A DNA stretch of 64,000 nucleotides from Thalassoroseus pseudoceratinae (GTDB taxonomy: Bacteria > Planctomycetota > Planctomycetia > Planctomycetales > Planctomycetaceae): assembly GCF_011634775.1 (NCBI RefSeq), contig NZ_JAALXT010000006.1:492802-556801 (forward strand), in the 5' to 3' direction. Position 1 is the stretch's first letter. The number at the start of each line of letters is the position of its first letter. The position numbers and the translations under genes are program-made. The notes below the pieces were generated by a model. It had not been told where the DNA came from and did no database searches. It saw only the letters and a list, made by a program, of their open reading frames with translations. Below, one piece after another: positions 8,596-16,262 of this stretch.

Positions 8596-10533
8596 TTAGG
8601 AGTTGGCTCGGCGGGCGTGGTATTTCTGAACTTTTTCCAACAGGCGGAGTTGCTCCGAGCGATCGACCGGGCGAGCCGCTTCCACCGGAGAATCAGGCGA
8701 TTCCCCAGCGACCAAACCCGTCAGTCGGCCTTTGAGCGGTTCTTGATTTTGCCGCTCGTACCGAAGCTTGAGTTGGTCGATCACGTAGTCCGCGTGGGTC
8801 GTCCTCTTGCCATTGTTGGTAATGAAAGGTTTTGCTTCCTGCAGAAGCCGATCGATCCGTTTCTGTCGTGCATGATCGTCGATTCGAATTGCCAATCGCT
8901 TCAACTCCGGATCCTCCAGAGCTGTCGAGACCAAAGAAAATGACGGTTCGTCTCCCTGCTCCGCCAAGTCATAACACAGTTGCAACAGTTGCCTGAGTGC
9001 CAAATTCGCCACCGCCTCTGGGCCGATCTCCTGTTGGAGCCGAAACACGATCGACGGTACGGCGAAAATCATCTCCAAGAGTTCGCACTCGATCACATCA
9101 TCGGGGTTGTTCCAATCCACACGCAGTGGTTTCGGTTGGGTTTGCGAGTGAGAAATCCGCGTCGGTCGTTGGTTGCCGCCTTGTGAGCGAGTTGTGTTGA
9201 GTGTTTCCCGAATCGTGCGTTCGTCGATCATCAACAGACCGGCCAACCGGGCCACAATCAACGATTCGCGAGCCGAACCGCTGAGTCGGGGAGACTGCGC
9301 CAACGCCGTCGCCATTTCAGCGAGCACCCGTTGTTTCGCATCCACCGAACTCACGCCGATGCGTTCGACACACGAATTCAATTTGTATTCCCACGCTTCG
9401 GCAGCGTTCGCAATGCGATCTTTCAACGCCTCGCCGCCATGTTGGGACACGAAGTCCGCGGGGTCGAGTCCGCCGGGAAGGGTGAGAATTCGCAAATCGA
9501 CATCTTCCGCGAGGAACTTGGTGATGGCTCGTTCGGTGGCTTGTTGACCCGCTTTGTCACCGTCGAACACCAGCACCACTTTCTGGGCAAACCGTTTCAG
9601 GTTCCGCACGTGATTTTCGTTGAGTGCAGTCCCCAAAGACGCCACGACGTTCCGCACGCCGTACTGATGAGCGGAGATGCAATCGGTGTACCCTTCCATC
9701 ACCGCGACGGTGTTTTCGTCCTTAATGGCCTCGCGAGCCATGTCGAAAGCGTAGAGCAGGCTACTCTTTGCGAAAACTTCCGAATCTGAACTATTGATGT
9801 ATTTGCCGAACTTGCCGTCGTCGTCTTTTGGTAAAATTCTCCCTCCGAAACCCACCGGACGTTCACGCAGGTCGCGAATGGGAAACAGCACGCGGCCGAA
9901 AAACAACATCTCGTCTCGCCAGCCACCGCCGTCTTGTTTTTGGGTAATGAGTCCCGCGGCTTTTAGTTCTTCAGCCGGAAACTTCTTCAAGCGAGATTTT
10001 TCAAGCAGCCATTGCCAATCCTGTGGGTGATAACCCAACCGAAACGCTCGCCAAATCTCGGGACCGTAACCGCGAGATTGAAGATATTCCCGAGCGGCCG
10101 CAGCGGCTCGGTCGTTGAGTAGGAACTCGTGACACAGCGTTTCCGCCCAGGAGACGTATTCATACAGCCGACTTTTGCGGTCTTTTTGTTCCGGCGAGGT
10201 GCGGCCGATTGTGCGGGGCATCTCCAAACCAGCACGATCGGCGAGCATTTCCAACGCTTCGCGAAAACCGACGCGGTCGTGCTTCATCACGAAGGAAAAG
10301 CAGTCGCCGCCTTCTTCACACACCCAACAGCGATAACTTTGCCGATCGGGGTAAACGTGAAAGGATGGGTTTGTGTCATCGTGGAAGGGACAGAGGCCGA
10401 CGAAATCGGATGAGCCGCGAGCGGTGAGGGCGATCGATTCGCCGATCAGCTCGACGAGATTGGTCCGGGAGCGGACCTGCTCCTTGAAATCGGTGGAGAA
10501 CCCGGAGGAAGTTGTCGCCAAGTCCAATGCCAC
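8596..10533 (-). CDS. dnaG: DNA primase DnaG
   Basis: Synthesises RNA primers for replication. The N-terminal zinc domain shows GLCPFHDDTNPSFHV and YRCWVCEEGGDCFSF, together the CHC2 zinc site. The catalytic core has PVGFGGRILP and the TOPRIM signature VMEGYTDCIS with VLVFDGDKAGQQA. The C-terminal third should bind the replicative helicase and is poorly conserved, as usual. A TTG at 10551 is in frame, but the GTG at 10533 has a GGGG stretch upstream and leaves about 12 residues before the conserved start. Length (about 645 residues) is typical. It is followed by rpoD on the same strand. Confidence 0.95.
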   Translation of the reverse strand: MALDLATTSSGFSTDFKEQVRSRTNLVELIGESIALTARGSSDFVGLCPFHDDTNPSFHVYPDRQSYRCWVCEEGGDCFSFVMKHDRVGFREALEMLADRAGLEMPRTIGRTSPEQKDRKSRLYEYVSWAETLCHEFLLNDRAAAAAREYLQSRGYGPEIWRAFRLGYHPQDWQWLLEKSRLKKFPAEELKAAGLITQKQDGGGWRDEMLFFGRVLFPIRDLRERPVGFGGRILPKDDDGKFGKYINSSDSEVFAKSSLLYAFDMAREAIKDENTVAVMEGYTDCISAHQYGVRNVVASLGTALNENHVRNLKRFAQKVVLVFDGDKAGQQATERAITKFLAEDVDLRILTLPGGLDPADFVSQHGGEALKDRIANAAEAWEYKLNSCVERIGVSSVDAKQRVLAEMATALAQSPRLSGSARESLIVARLAGLLMIDERTIRETLNTTRSQGGNQRPTRISHSQTQPKPLRVDWNNPDDVIECELLEMIFAVPSIVFRLQQEIGPEAVANLALRQLLQLCYDLAEQGDEPSFSLVSTALEDPELKRLAIRIDDHARQKRIDRLLQEAKPFITNNGKRTTHADYVIDQLKLRYERQNQEPLKGRLTGLVAGESPDSPVEAARPVDRSEQLRLLEKVQKYHARRANS

Positions 10534-10551
10534 CCGTGTCCCCTGTTCCAA

Positions 10552-11060
10552 GTCACCAACTGATCGTTACCACATCGTTGAGGCTGGCGTGGTTGTTGGC
10601 CAGTCCTCTCTGCCTGTCGATTCCATCCGACCCACCCAACTTGCGAAATCCCTGCAACGCGTTCTCTATTATCTCACGAAAAACTCGCTCGACGAGACAA
10701 GGCAACGTATGTCAACCAAATCTGTCGGCAATCTGCTTCGTGAAGCGGTCGGGTCGTAAGGGAAGTCTACACCATGCAGAAGGCCGGTCAAGCAGACGTG
10801 AAACGAGTTTACGATAACAAAAGGCACCATAACCTCAAAGACCACCGATGTTTACCAAAAACACGCATGACTCAAAATGATGCCAAACCACAACAACCCC
10901 GCAAACCCGTTCCCTTCGCGCACCCAAAAACTCCCCCAAACCCACCAATCAAACTGCAAGAAGCTAGACACTTAGTATTTAATAAATTCAACCGATTTTA
11001 TGGTTTGGGTAGTGTCCTAATTTCAATTCCTGGGAAATAGTTCGTGCGGTGAGCGCATAA
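10552..11060. other. Intergenic stretch upstream of dnaG, no supported gene
   Basis: About 500 bases. The half near dnaG probably holds its promoter. The distal half turns C/A-rich (around 10880-10960) and then AT-rich (10965-11040). Short open frames here have proline- and basic-rich translations with no domain, and I do not call them. This is the edge of the accessory island. Confidence 0.5.
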
Positions 11061-11094
11061 GAAAACCCCGCTGTGGTGATACAGCGGGGTTTTC
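11061..11094 (-). terminator. Terminator of the K+-channel-like gene
   Basis: Perfect 14-bp stem (arm GAAAACCCCGCTGT) with a 6-nt loop, directly after the stop codon of the gene at 11095. The minus-strand copy continues TTATGCGC. The core AGCGGGGTTTTCTTATGCGC is repeated at the hairpin near 13473. Confidence 0.88.
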
Positions 11095-11421
11095 TTACTT
11101 TTTGATGTTTGCAAACACGTAACCGACGCCAAAAACGAGCAAGACGATTCCTGATCCGACTTCTAAACATGCCCAGATTCGCGGCCACCCTGGTGATGGA
11201 TGCAACTCACCATAGCCAGTTGTCGTTATGGTAATCCATGAAAAATAGACAGATTCTCCGAAGCTGTCCCAGGTGCGGGGCGGATTGCCGTTGATCCCAA
11301 ACCACCAGTACAATGAAGGAAAGAATACCAACCCTATTGCGGCATAAGCTGACAGCACGGACAGAACGAGCTTTACCTGCTTGCTGGTTTCCTTCTTTTG
11401 TGGTTTTGCCGAGCGTCTCAT
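11095..11421 (-). CDS. Two-helix potassium-channel-like protein
   Basis: 108-residue membrane protein. Two predicted transmembrane helices (about 20-38 and 80-103) flank a pore loop with the selectivity-filter-like sequence TTTGYGEL (about residue 63-70). This matches the M1-P-M2 layout of the simplest ion channels (Ion_trans_2). There is no ligand-binding or RCK domain, and it would need to tetramerise. The ATG at 11421 overlaps the upstream stop as ATGA, implying translational coupling; an open frame to 11457 is less likely to be used. A perfect terminator follows. Selectivity is inferred from the filter only. Confidence 0.8.
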   Translation of the reverse strand: MRRSAKPQKKETSKQVKLVLSVLSAYAAIGLVFFPSLYWWFGINGNPPRTWDSFGESVYFSWITITTTGYGELHPSPGWPRIWACLEVGSGIVLLVFGVGYVFANIKK

Positions 11422-11846
11422 TCCATGTGAGCAATTACAAATGCGGCAAATGAACACACTGAAACCAAGGTTGAAACACCGACAATTCCAGCGGCAATGT
11501 TACCAAAAAGTGGAGCCGTAACCCCGAAAATCAACAGCAGAACACTGAATAAAAACGCAGTTACAAAAGACCAAATGCAGGTCAATAACCAAGTATGGCC
11601 AACTTCATTACCTTCTGGTTTATCGTCAACTATTTTCATTGCTTGCGCCCTCGCGAACGCACTTATGACCATTGTTTTTGTTTTTCTGTCTAATGGCCGT
11701 GTGTCGTCTCGTAGAACTCCGCTACCTGCCACCTTTTCAAAATACTCACCGAAACTTGAGAGTGGAGATGCGTCACCACTTCCGTATGGAGTTGCTTCGT
11801 TGGGGTCTGTGGAAGTGTAGGTAATGTCAGGTTCTAGCGTTTCCAT
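11418..11846 (-). CDS. Small membrane protein coupled to the channel gene
   Basis: 142-residue protein of unknown function. The first ~85 residues are polar and soluble. Two hydrophobic helices follow (about 88-108 and 115-138), separated by a short Gly-containing turn, and the protein ends IAHME. Its TGA overlaps the channel gene ATG by 4 nt, so the two are almost certainly co-translated and may act together. GGTGATGGG lies just upstream of the ATG at 11846. I do not recognise a family. Codon use is relaxed compared with the flanking housekeeping genes. Confidence 0.7.
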   Translation of the reverse strand: METLEPDITYTSTDPNEATPYGSGDASPLSSFGEYFEKVAGSGVLRDDTRPLDRKTKTMVISAFARAQAMKIVDDKPEGNEVGHTWLLTCIWSFVTAFLFSVLLLIFGVTAPLFGNIAAGIVGVSTLVSVCSFAAFVIAHME

Positions 11847-11873
11847 CCCATCACCATTTTAGCATCGAAGAAA

Positions 11874-11903
11874 ACCGGGCCGACACAATAAAATCGGTCC
11901 GGT
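11874..11903 (-). terminator. Hairpin terminator after the 130-aa gene
   Basis: 10-bp stem (ACCGGACCGA on the minus strand, one G-T pair) with a 10-nt loop followed by TTTTCTT. It lies about 50 nt downstream of the gene at 11954-12346 and upstream of the channel pair. Confidence 0.75.
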
Positions 11904-11930
11904 GACTCAACAACGTAACAAACTTTTTGT

Positions 11931-11987
11931 TCACTCGCTACGCAACCTTTCCATTAACCGCCGGTTTCTTGCGGCCCGTTGTCGGCT
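11931..11987 (-). pseudogene. Diverged copy of the transposase-like tail (out of frame)
   Basis: 57 bases that translate, in a frame one base off the overlapping 130-aa ORF, to SRQRAARNRRLMERLRSE followed by a stop. The tail at 13516-13572 reads SRQQAARNRRLLERMRGE and stop. By eye 45 of 57 bases match. It appears to be a remnant of the same ancestral coding end, now partly overprinted by the ORF at 11954. Confidence 0.55.
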
Positions 11988-12346
11988 GGGCTTGTTCCTT
12001 GCCGAAATGAATCCAGCCCCGATTTTGCGTAGGTCGCACAATGGCGGACGGTCGCGATATCGATTGTCCCGGTTAGATTCGCATGTTCAACAGCAAAGCT
12101 TTCCGCCATAACCACGGTGGCAAGCCAGGCAGGTGGTAAGTTATCGCGAATGCTTTCACCTGCTTTTAGTCCGAGCATCCTCCGAAGCTCTTTTGCTCTC
12201 ATGCCGAAAACGCTGGCATAAACCGTATCGGTATATGTTGCGTACTCCGCCCCAGTCGAGACGCCGTTTTGCTTCAACACGTCAGTGAAGTTGTTTCGCA
12301 CCGCAACGCTCGTTGCGCGCAACGAGTCCGTACTTTTTGCGGACAT
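11954..12346 (-). CDS. Unknown protein, possible BRO/DinD-type C-terminal domain
   Basis: 130-residue soluble protein. The middle (about 40-90) contains YASVFGMRAKELRRMLGL followed by IRDNLPPAWLATVVMAE. From memory, this pattern resembles the C-terminal part of phage antirepressor/DinD-like proteins (short alpha-helical 'GL..G..RD...LA' segment). The N-terminal DNA-binding part is not present, so it could be a fragment. The last ~12 residues are read out of frame through a sequence duplicated near 13.5 kb, so the natural C-terminus may have been altered. Start at 12346 lacks a clear ribosome site. Function not assigned. Confidence 0.5.
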   Translation of the reverse strand: MSAKSTDSLRATSVAVRNNFTDVLKQNGVSTGAEYATYTDTVYASVFGMRAKELRRMLGLKAGESIRDNLPPAWLATVVMAESFAVEHANLTGTIDIATVRHCATYAKSGLDSFRQGTSPADNGPQETGG

Positions 12347-12383
12347 TTTTGTGCCCTATCCCAAAAAGAGGATTGAGATTGAT

Positions 12384-12438
12384 GTGCACAGCGTGATAGA
12401 CTGGAAGTACCACCTTGCCAGTCTAATCCACTGTGCAC
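12384..12438. repeat. Long imperfect inverted repeat
   Basis: Left arm GTGCACAGCGTGATAGACTGG pairs, with one bulge and one mismatch, with a right arm ending ACTGTGCAC; the loop is about 12 nt. It sits between two small genes of the island. On the minus strand it is followed after a short gap by CCTCTTTTTGGG. It could be a second terminator or an element end. Confidence 0.55.
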
Positions 12439-12439
12439 C

Positions 12440-12468
12440 AAGAGCCGCAGAACCACTCTGCGGCTCTT
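12440..12468 (-). terminator. Hairpin terminator after the 179-aa gene
   Basis: Perfect 11-bp stem (arm AAGAGCCGCAG) with a 7-nt loop, 15 nt downstream of the stop codon at 12484. There is no T run on the minus strand; a short one is present on the plus strand, so the direction is uncertain. Confidence 0.6.
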
Positions 12469-12483
12469 TGCTGTTAATGGTGA

Positions 12484-13023
12484 TCAAAAAGTATCGTTGA
12501 TACCTGACTCCTCTGAAAAACACTCGGCGTTACCATTTACTCCATACGAGTCGACTTCATCGTCACTTCGCTCTTGGCTATCTGGCGATTGAGGCATTGT
12601 GTAGGAGCTTGGCCGTCGACCGCTCCCTCGTTCGAGCAGTACAATCTCACCATCCTCGGCTAGTCTTGCCAACGCTCCGGAAAGCGAAGTCCTGTCTGCT
12701 TCTGCTCCGGCTTTCTCGATGATTTCTGCCACGTCTCGCACAGAAAACTCTTTAGGAACTGATTTAAGTGACCGGCGAGCGCGTTCAATGATCGTCAACT
12801 GCGACCACTCATTGTCGTTACACGTCTCGCTTGCGTTAAGATGTAACGAGTTCTCAACCGTTTGCTCTGGCACACTCACTGACTGGCCGTATCGTTGAGT
12901 TAGTCTCCTAACACGCTCAAGAGCATCTTTATTCTGGCGATACTCTTTGTCAGCCTCAGCGATGGCTCTTTCCCGCTCCCGCTCCACGTCCGCCATTAGC
13001 TTCTCGAATTCAGATTGATTCAT
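12484..13023 (-). CDS. Unknown protein with coiled coil and winged-helix-like domain
   Basis: 179-residue protein. The N-terminal third is a charged helix (FEKLMADVERERERAIAEAD...) likely to form a coiled coil. The centre (about 85-140) has a helix-turn-helix pattern, SVRDVAEIIEKAGAEADRTS followed by LARLAEDGEIVLLERGSGRR. This is typical of a winged helix with a basic wing. The acidic tail is disordered. It may be a small DNA-binding regulator of the island, but this is inference and no family is recognised. It is followed by a hairpin terminator. Confidence 0.6.
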   Translation of the reverse strand: MNQSEFEKLMADVERERERAIAEADKEYRQNKDALERVRRLTQRYGQSVSVPEQTVENSLHLNASETCNDNEWSQLTIIERARRSLKSVPKEFSVRDVAEIIEKAGAEADRTSLSGALARLAEDGEIVLLERGSGRRPSSYTMPQSPDSQERSDDEVDSYGVNGNAECFSEESGINDTF

Positions 13024-13131
13024 GGTTTGATTATCGCAAGCAAGGAGTTGTCATTCAATATGAATCCAAGCTACGAACCCAAAAAACGGCATAATCAACA
13101 CAAGCTACGCAGTTAGCATCAAAGCAAGAAA

Positions 13132-13162
13132 GGCCAGCAGGACGATTCTGGTCCCACTGGCC
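13132..13162 (-). terminator. Hairpin terminator after the 79-aa membrane gene
   Basis: Stem GGCCAG plus inner GGAC/GTCC pairs, interrupted by a 2-nt symmetric bulge, with a 7-nt loop. On the minus strand it is followed by TTTCTTGCTTT. It lies about 36 nt after the stop codon at 13198. Confidence 0.7.
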
Positions 13163-13197
13163 CAAATAAACGTAGCTACAACTTCCGTGCCAATCGC

Positions 13198-13437
13198 TCA
13201 AAATGTATCCGTCGTCAGTATCACCTTCTTATCAATAATCCATGACTCAAGGTGAGCCATTGGCATGTAGAACTCGCTCAGCCATTCAGTTGAAGCGGTT
13301 CTGAAAACGACCACGGACGGTAAGCCAGGAAAACTGAATGTAAATGTCTTGGATGGCGTCGTGAAGGCGAAGTAGCTTCCCACATACACGCCAAGAAATG
13401 CCAACACGACGATCAACGTGGGCCGAACGGTTTTCAT
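13198..13437 (-). CDS. Small signal-anchored protein, unknown
   Basis: 79 residues, starting MKTVRPTLIVVLAFLGVYVG, a single N-terminal membrane helix or signal peptide. An exported portion of about 55 residues follows, with no recognised motif (FSFPGLPSVVVFRTASTEWL). The ATG at 13437 has GAAGGGAAAG upstream. The open frame extends to 13467, but those residues are read from the adjacent terminator repeat. It is an orphan gene with its own downstream hairpin. Confidence 0.55.
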   Translation of the reverse strand: MKTVRPTLIVVLAFLGVYVGSYFAFTTPSKTFTFSFPGLPSVVVFRTASTEWLSEFYMPMAHLESWIIDKKVILTTDTF

Positions 13438-13472
13438 CACTTTCCCTTCGTTCTGGTGTTGGCGCATAAGAA

Positions 13473-13500
13473 AACCCCGCTAGGTGATTCTAGCGGGGTT
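13473..13500 (-). terminator. Terminator downstream of the transposase-like remnant
   Basis: Perfect 10-bp stem (AACCCCGCTA) with an 8-nt loop, followed on the minus strand by TTTTCTTATGCGC. It shares 20 contiguous bases with the hairpin at 11061-11094, which suggests a common origin. Confidence 0.82.
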
Positions 13501-13515
13501 CGGTCATTTCGGGAA

Positions 13516-13680
13516 TTACTCGCCTCGCATCCGTTCTAACAACCGCCGATTCCGTGCGGCCTGTTGTCGGCTTGCTCGCAACTCCATGACTTCGTCGTAC
13601 AACCGTTCGATGTTCCACAATTCATCGACCACGCCAGCGGCCATCGCAGGCGTTAAGCGGTGTCCGCCTTGGTGGTTTCT
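13516..13680 (-). pseudogene. Transposase-like C-terminal remnant
   Basis: An open minus-strand frame after the aminopeptidase stop codon translates to ...HQGGHRLTPAMAAGVVDELW, then NIERLYDEVMELRASRQQ, ending RNRRLLERMRGE. From memory, the TPAMAAG.....W segment is typical of the very C-terminus of DDE-type (IS1/IS6-like) transposases. No catalytic part is present, since the upstream frame runs into the aminopeptidase gene. It is therefore a decayed fragment. A start exists within it (ATG at 13644, 42 codons), but I see no reason to think it is translated. Confidence 0.6.
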
Positions 13681-13685
13681 CACCC

Positions 13686-16232
13686 CTACTTGGCTTCGAG
13701 TTTGATGAGGCGGTCTTTGAGGCCGGTGTTTTGTTGGCGGAGTTCTTTGAGTTCGGTTTGGAGGCGTTTGAGTTCCGCTTTGGGGGACTCGGCGGTGCGG
13801 ATGGCTTCGGCGGCTTTTTCGGCGGCGGTGCGGACGCGGCCGTTCGGGTCGTGCTCGGCTAACGCCTCGACCGCGGACAACGCCGATGTCGCCCGGCGAC
13901 CGAGTTTGAGCAGAGCTTCCGCAGAAGCGCGGCGAATCGTCGGCGTCTCGGATTGATCGAGCAACCGTGTGAAATCATCGACGATTTTGGTCGTCTTCTG
14001 CTCGGAAAACTCGAACCGCGTGAGACATTCCGCCAGCGACGCAATCGCCGAGGCTCGGGCGGCACGTGGATGGCCTCGGTGAATCCATTCGTGCAACACC
14101 TCCACTGCTTTTGCCTCGCTCGAACGCCCCAGCCCCCGAAGTGCGGCTTTGCGGATGATCTCTTGCCGGGAATCGTGATCCAACGCGGCGAGCAACGGTT
14201 CGATGTCCGGCTTCTCCTGGACTTTGGCGAGCGACTCAATCACGGCGGCGGTCATCGCGTCGCTGGGGTCGGTCTGCTGGGCGAGTTTCGCAAGAGCCGT
14301 GAGAGCCGTTTCGTCACGGGCGTACTCCCCCAAGGCTTTCGCAGCGGCGGTTCGCACTTTGGCTTCGGTTTGATCGCAGGCGGCAATCAACGCATCACGA
14401 GCGATGTCACCGCCGGTTTTCCCAAGTGCCTTGGCCGCTTCCACACGCACACCCCAAAAACGGTCGTTCTCCAACACCGTTTGCAACAGTTCGACATCAC
14501 CAGACCGTTTGCTGCCGGCGAAATGCTCGATGGCTCGCAGTCGTTCCGGTACGGTGGGACCGTCGAGAAGTTGCCGCTTCCACCACGACTGCGGTTTGTT
14601 CTCCGTGATTTTCGCCAGCAGAGTGTATTCGGGATCGACCCGAATCCCACGCGGTTTCGATGGAACCGGCAAATAGAACGAAACGTTCTTCGATTCAATT
14701 CGGCGTTCGATTCGCTGCGGTTTCGCGTCCTCGAATTCCAGCTCAATCGCCAACGGAAACTGGAATGCGTCTTGGTCTTGTGTTTGTTTGATGTCGATCC
14801 GAACCAAGTGGTCGTCCGCTTCATAAGCGGATTTGACGTCCAACAGCGGATGGCCGGGGCGTTCGGTCCAATCGTAGAAAAAACGCTCGAGTGAGTAGCC
14901 CGTCATGCGTTCGAGAATTTGCCGAAGATCGGTGGTTTCCACGGACTGATACGCGTACACCGTACCGTAACGTTGAATGGCCCCGAAGAATTCTTCGTCA
15001 CCGAGCTGACTGCGGAGCATATGAAGAATCCAACCGCCTTTGGGATACGACCGGGAATCGAACATCGAGAACGGTCGCGGGTAATGCCGATCGACCACCG
15101 GGCGTTTGAGGGCCGTCCCACTGCGTGCGGACTTCGCTTTTCCCCACAAAAGATAATCGCGTTCCTCCCGACCGAGTTTGTGCTCCCACCACAACACTTC
15201 GCAGTATGTGGCGAAGCCCTCGTTCAGCCAGAGATGCGACCAATCTTGGCACGTCAGCAAATCGCCCCACCATTGATGTCCCAATTCGTGAGCGATCAAG
15301 CGGTCGGGTGTGCTGTCAAGAAGTGCGGTTTCGTCGTGCATGACACTCTGATTGAGCGTTGTCGCACTCGTGTTTTCCATCCCGCCGAAGTCGAATTGCT
15401 CGACCACAACTTGAGCATACTTTTCCCACGGGTATTCGATGCCGAACCGCTCGCTGAAGAAGTCCAGCATTTCCCGCGTGCGGCCGAACGTGCTGTTGGT
15501 GTCGGCTTCGTGACCGGGTTCGACGTAGTAGGTCACCGGTTTGCCCCGCCATGTTTCCTCGGTGACGACATACTCCCCCACCGCAAGCGTGACCAGATAC
15601 GACACATGCGGTTTGGCCTGTTTCCAATGGAATTTGGTTTTCGTATCGGTGTCTTCGCGGGAGAGCAATTCGCCGTTGGAAAGTGCCTCCATGCCCTTGG
15701 GAACGGTGACGATCATCTCGGTCGTTTGCTTCTCGTTCGGATTGTCGTAGCAGGGAAACCAATACCGATTCGCAGTCGGTTCGCCTTGGCTCCACACCGA
15801 TAACCGTACGTTCGGCTCGGCTTTCGTCGGTTGGAAGAAGTGCAAGCCGTCTTCCGGTTCACGGACACGATATTGAACCGTGACCTGCCACAACTGTTTC
15901 CGCTCAGTGGTCTCGGGGAATTCAATCGTGAGCTGTTTGCCGTCGTAGCTGTGGGAAAGTTCGCGAGGCTTCCCGCCCTTCATTCCCCCAGTGACGGAAA
16001 TTACTTCGTGATCAATGGCGTCGAGTGTGATCGTGTTGAGCGGACGCAGCGGAGTGAATTCCAACGTCGCTGACCCGGCCACCGTTTTCGCTTGGAGATC
16101 GACGTCCAAATTCAAGCGAATGTGGAGCACGTCCACCGGACGATCGGCGGCGGTCCGGAGTGGTTCCTCAGCCCATGCTGATTGAACGAAACCCGCCAAC
16201 AACACGTTCAAGACGATCAGTCTCAACGACAT
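13686..16232 (-). CDS. M1-family metallo-aminopeptidase with HEAT-like C-terminal repeats
   Basis: 848-residue zinc aminopeptidase that removes N-terminal residues from peptides. A signal peptide (MSLRLIVLNVLLAGFVQSAWA) predicts export. The exopeptidase motif GGMENTSATT is at about residue 280. The zinc motif is HELGHQWWGDL at about 314, with the third ligand in WLNEGFATYCE. From about residue 570 the protein is alpha-helical with HEAT/PBS-like repeats (DALIAACDQTEAKVRTAAAK, EVLHEWIHRGHPRAARAS). It ends in a coiled coil. The ATG at 16232 has AAAGGG upstream. The HEAT tail resembles that of other planctomycete M1 enzymes and may bind partners. Confidence 0.93.
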   Translation of the reverse strand: MSLRLIVLNVLLAGFVQSAWAEEPLRTAADRPVDVLHIRLNLDVDLQAKTVAGSATLEFTPLRPLNTITLDAIDHEVISVTGGMKGGKPRELSHSYDGKQLTIEFPETTERKQLWQVTVQYRVREPEDGLHFFQPTKAEPNVRLSVWSQGEPTANRYWFPCYDNPNEKQTTEMIVTVPKGMEALSNGELLSREDTDTKTKFHWKQAKPHVSYLVTLAVGEYVVTEETWRGKPVTYYVEPGHEADTNSTFGRTREMLDFFSERFGIEYPWEKYAQVVVEQFDFGGMENTSATTLNQSVMHDETALLDSTPDRLIAHELGHQWWGDLLTCQDWSHLWLNEGFATYCEVLWWEHKLGREERDYLLWGKAKSARSGTALKRPVVDRHYPRPFSMFDSRSYPKGGWILHMLRSQLGDEEFFGAIQRYGTVYAYQSVETTDLRQILERMTGYSLERFFYDWTERPGHPLLDVKSAYEADDHLVRIDIKQTQDQDAFQFPLAIELEFEDAKPQRIERRIESKNVSFYLPVPSKPRGIRVDPEYTLLAKITENKPQSWWKRQLLDGPTVPERLRAIEHFAGSKRSGDVELLQTVLENDRFWGVRVEAAKALGKTGGDIARDALIAACDQTEAKVRTAAAKALGEYARDETALTALAKLAQQTDPSDAMTAAVIESLAKVQEKPDIEPLLAALDHDSRQEIIRKAALRGLGRSSEAKAVEVLHEWIHRGHPRAARASAIASLAECLTRFEFSEQKTTKIVDDFTRLLDQSETPTIRRASAEALLKLGRRATSALSAVEALAEHDPNGRVRTAAEKAAEAIRTAESPKAELKRLQTELKELRQQNTGLKDRLIKLEAK

Positions 16233-16247
16233 CAAAACACCCTTTGG

Positions 16248-16262
16248 CTAGACCATGTCTAG
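16248..16262. promoter_or_regulatory. Palindrome in the aminopeptidase leader
   Basis: CTAGAC-cat-GTCTAG, a perfect 6-bp dyad ending about 16 nt before the aminopeptidase start codon. It could be an operator. Nothing else supports this. Confidence 0.25.

Noticed and set aside
10774..11040. 88-codon plus-strand ORF upstream of dnaG
   Set aside because: Pro/Lys-rich translation without domain, no ribosome site, crosses a C/A-rich then AT-rich tract.
11053..13500. Integron attC sites as explanation of the hairpins
   Set aside because: I looked for paired RYYYAAC and GTTRRRY core boxes around the hairpins and found no clear set; no IntI-type gene in the window.
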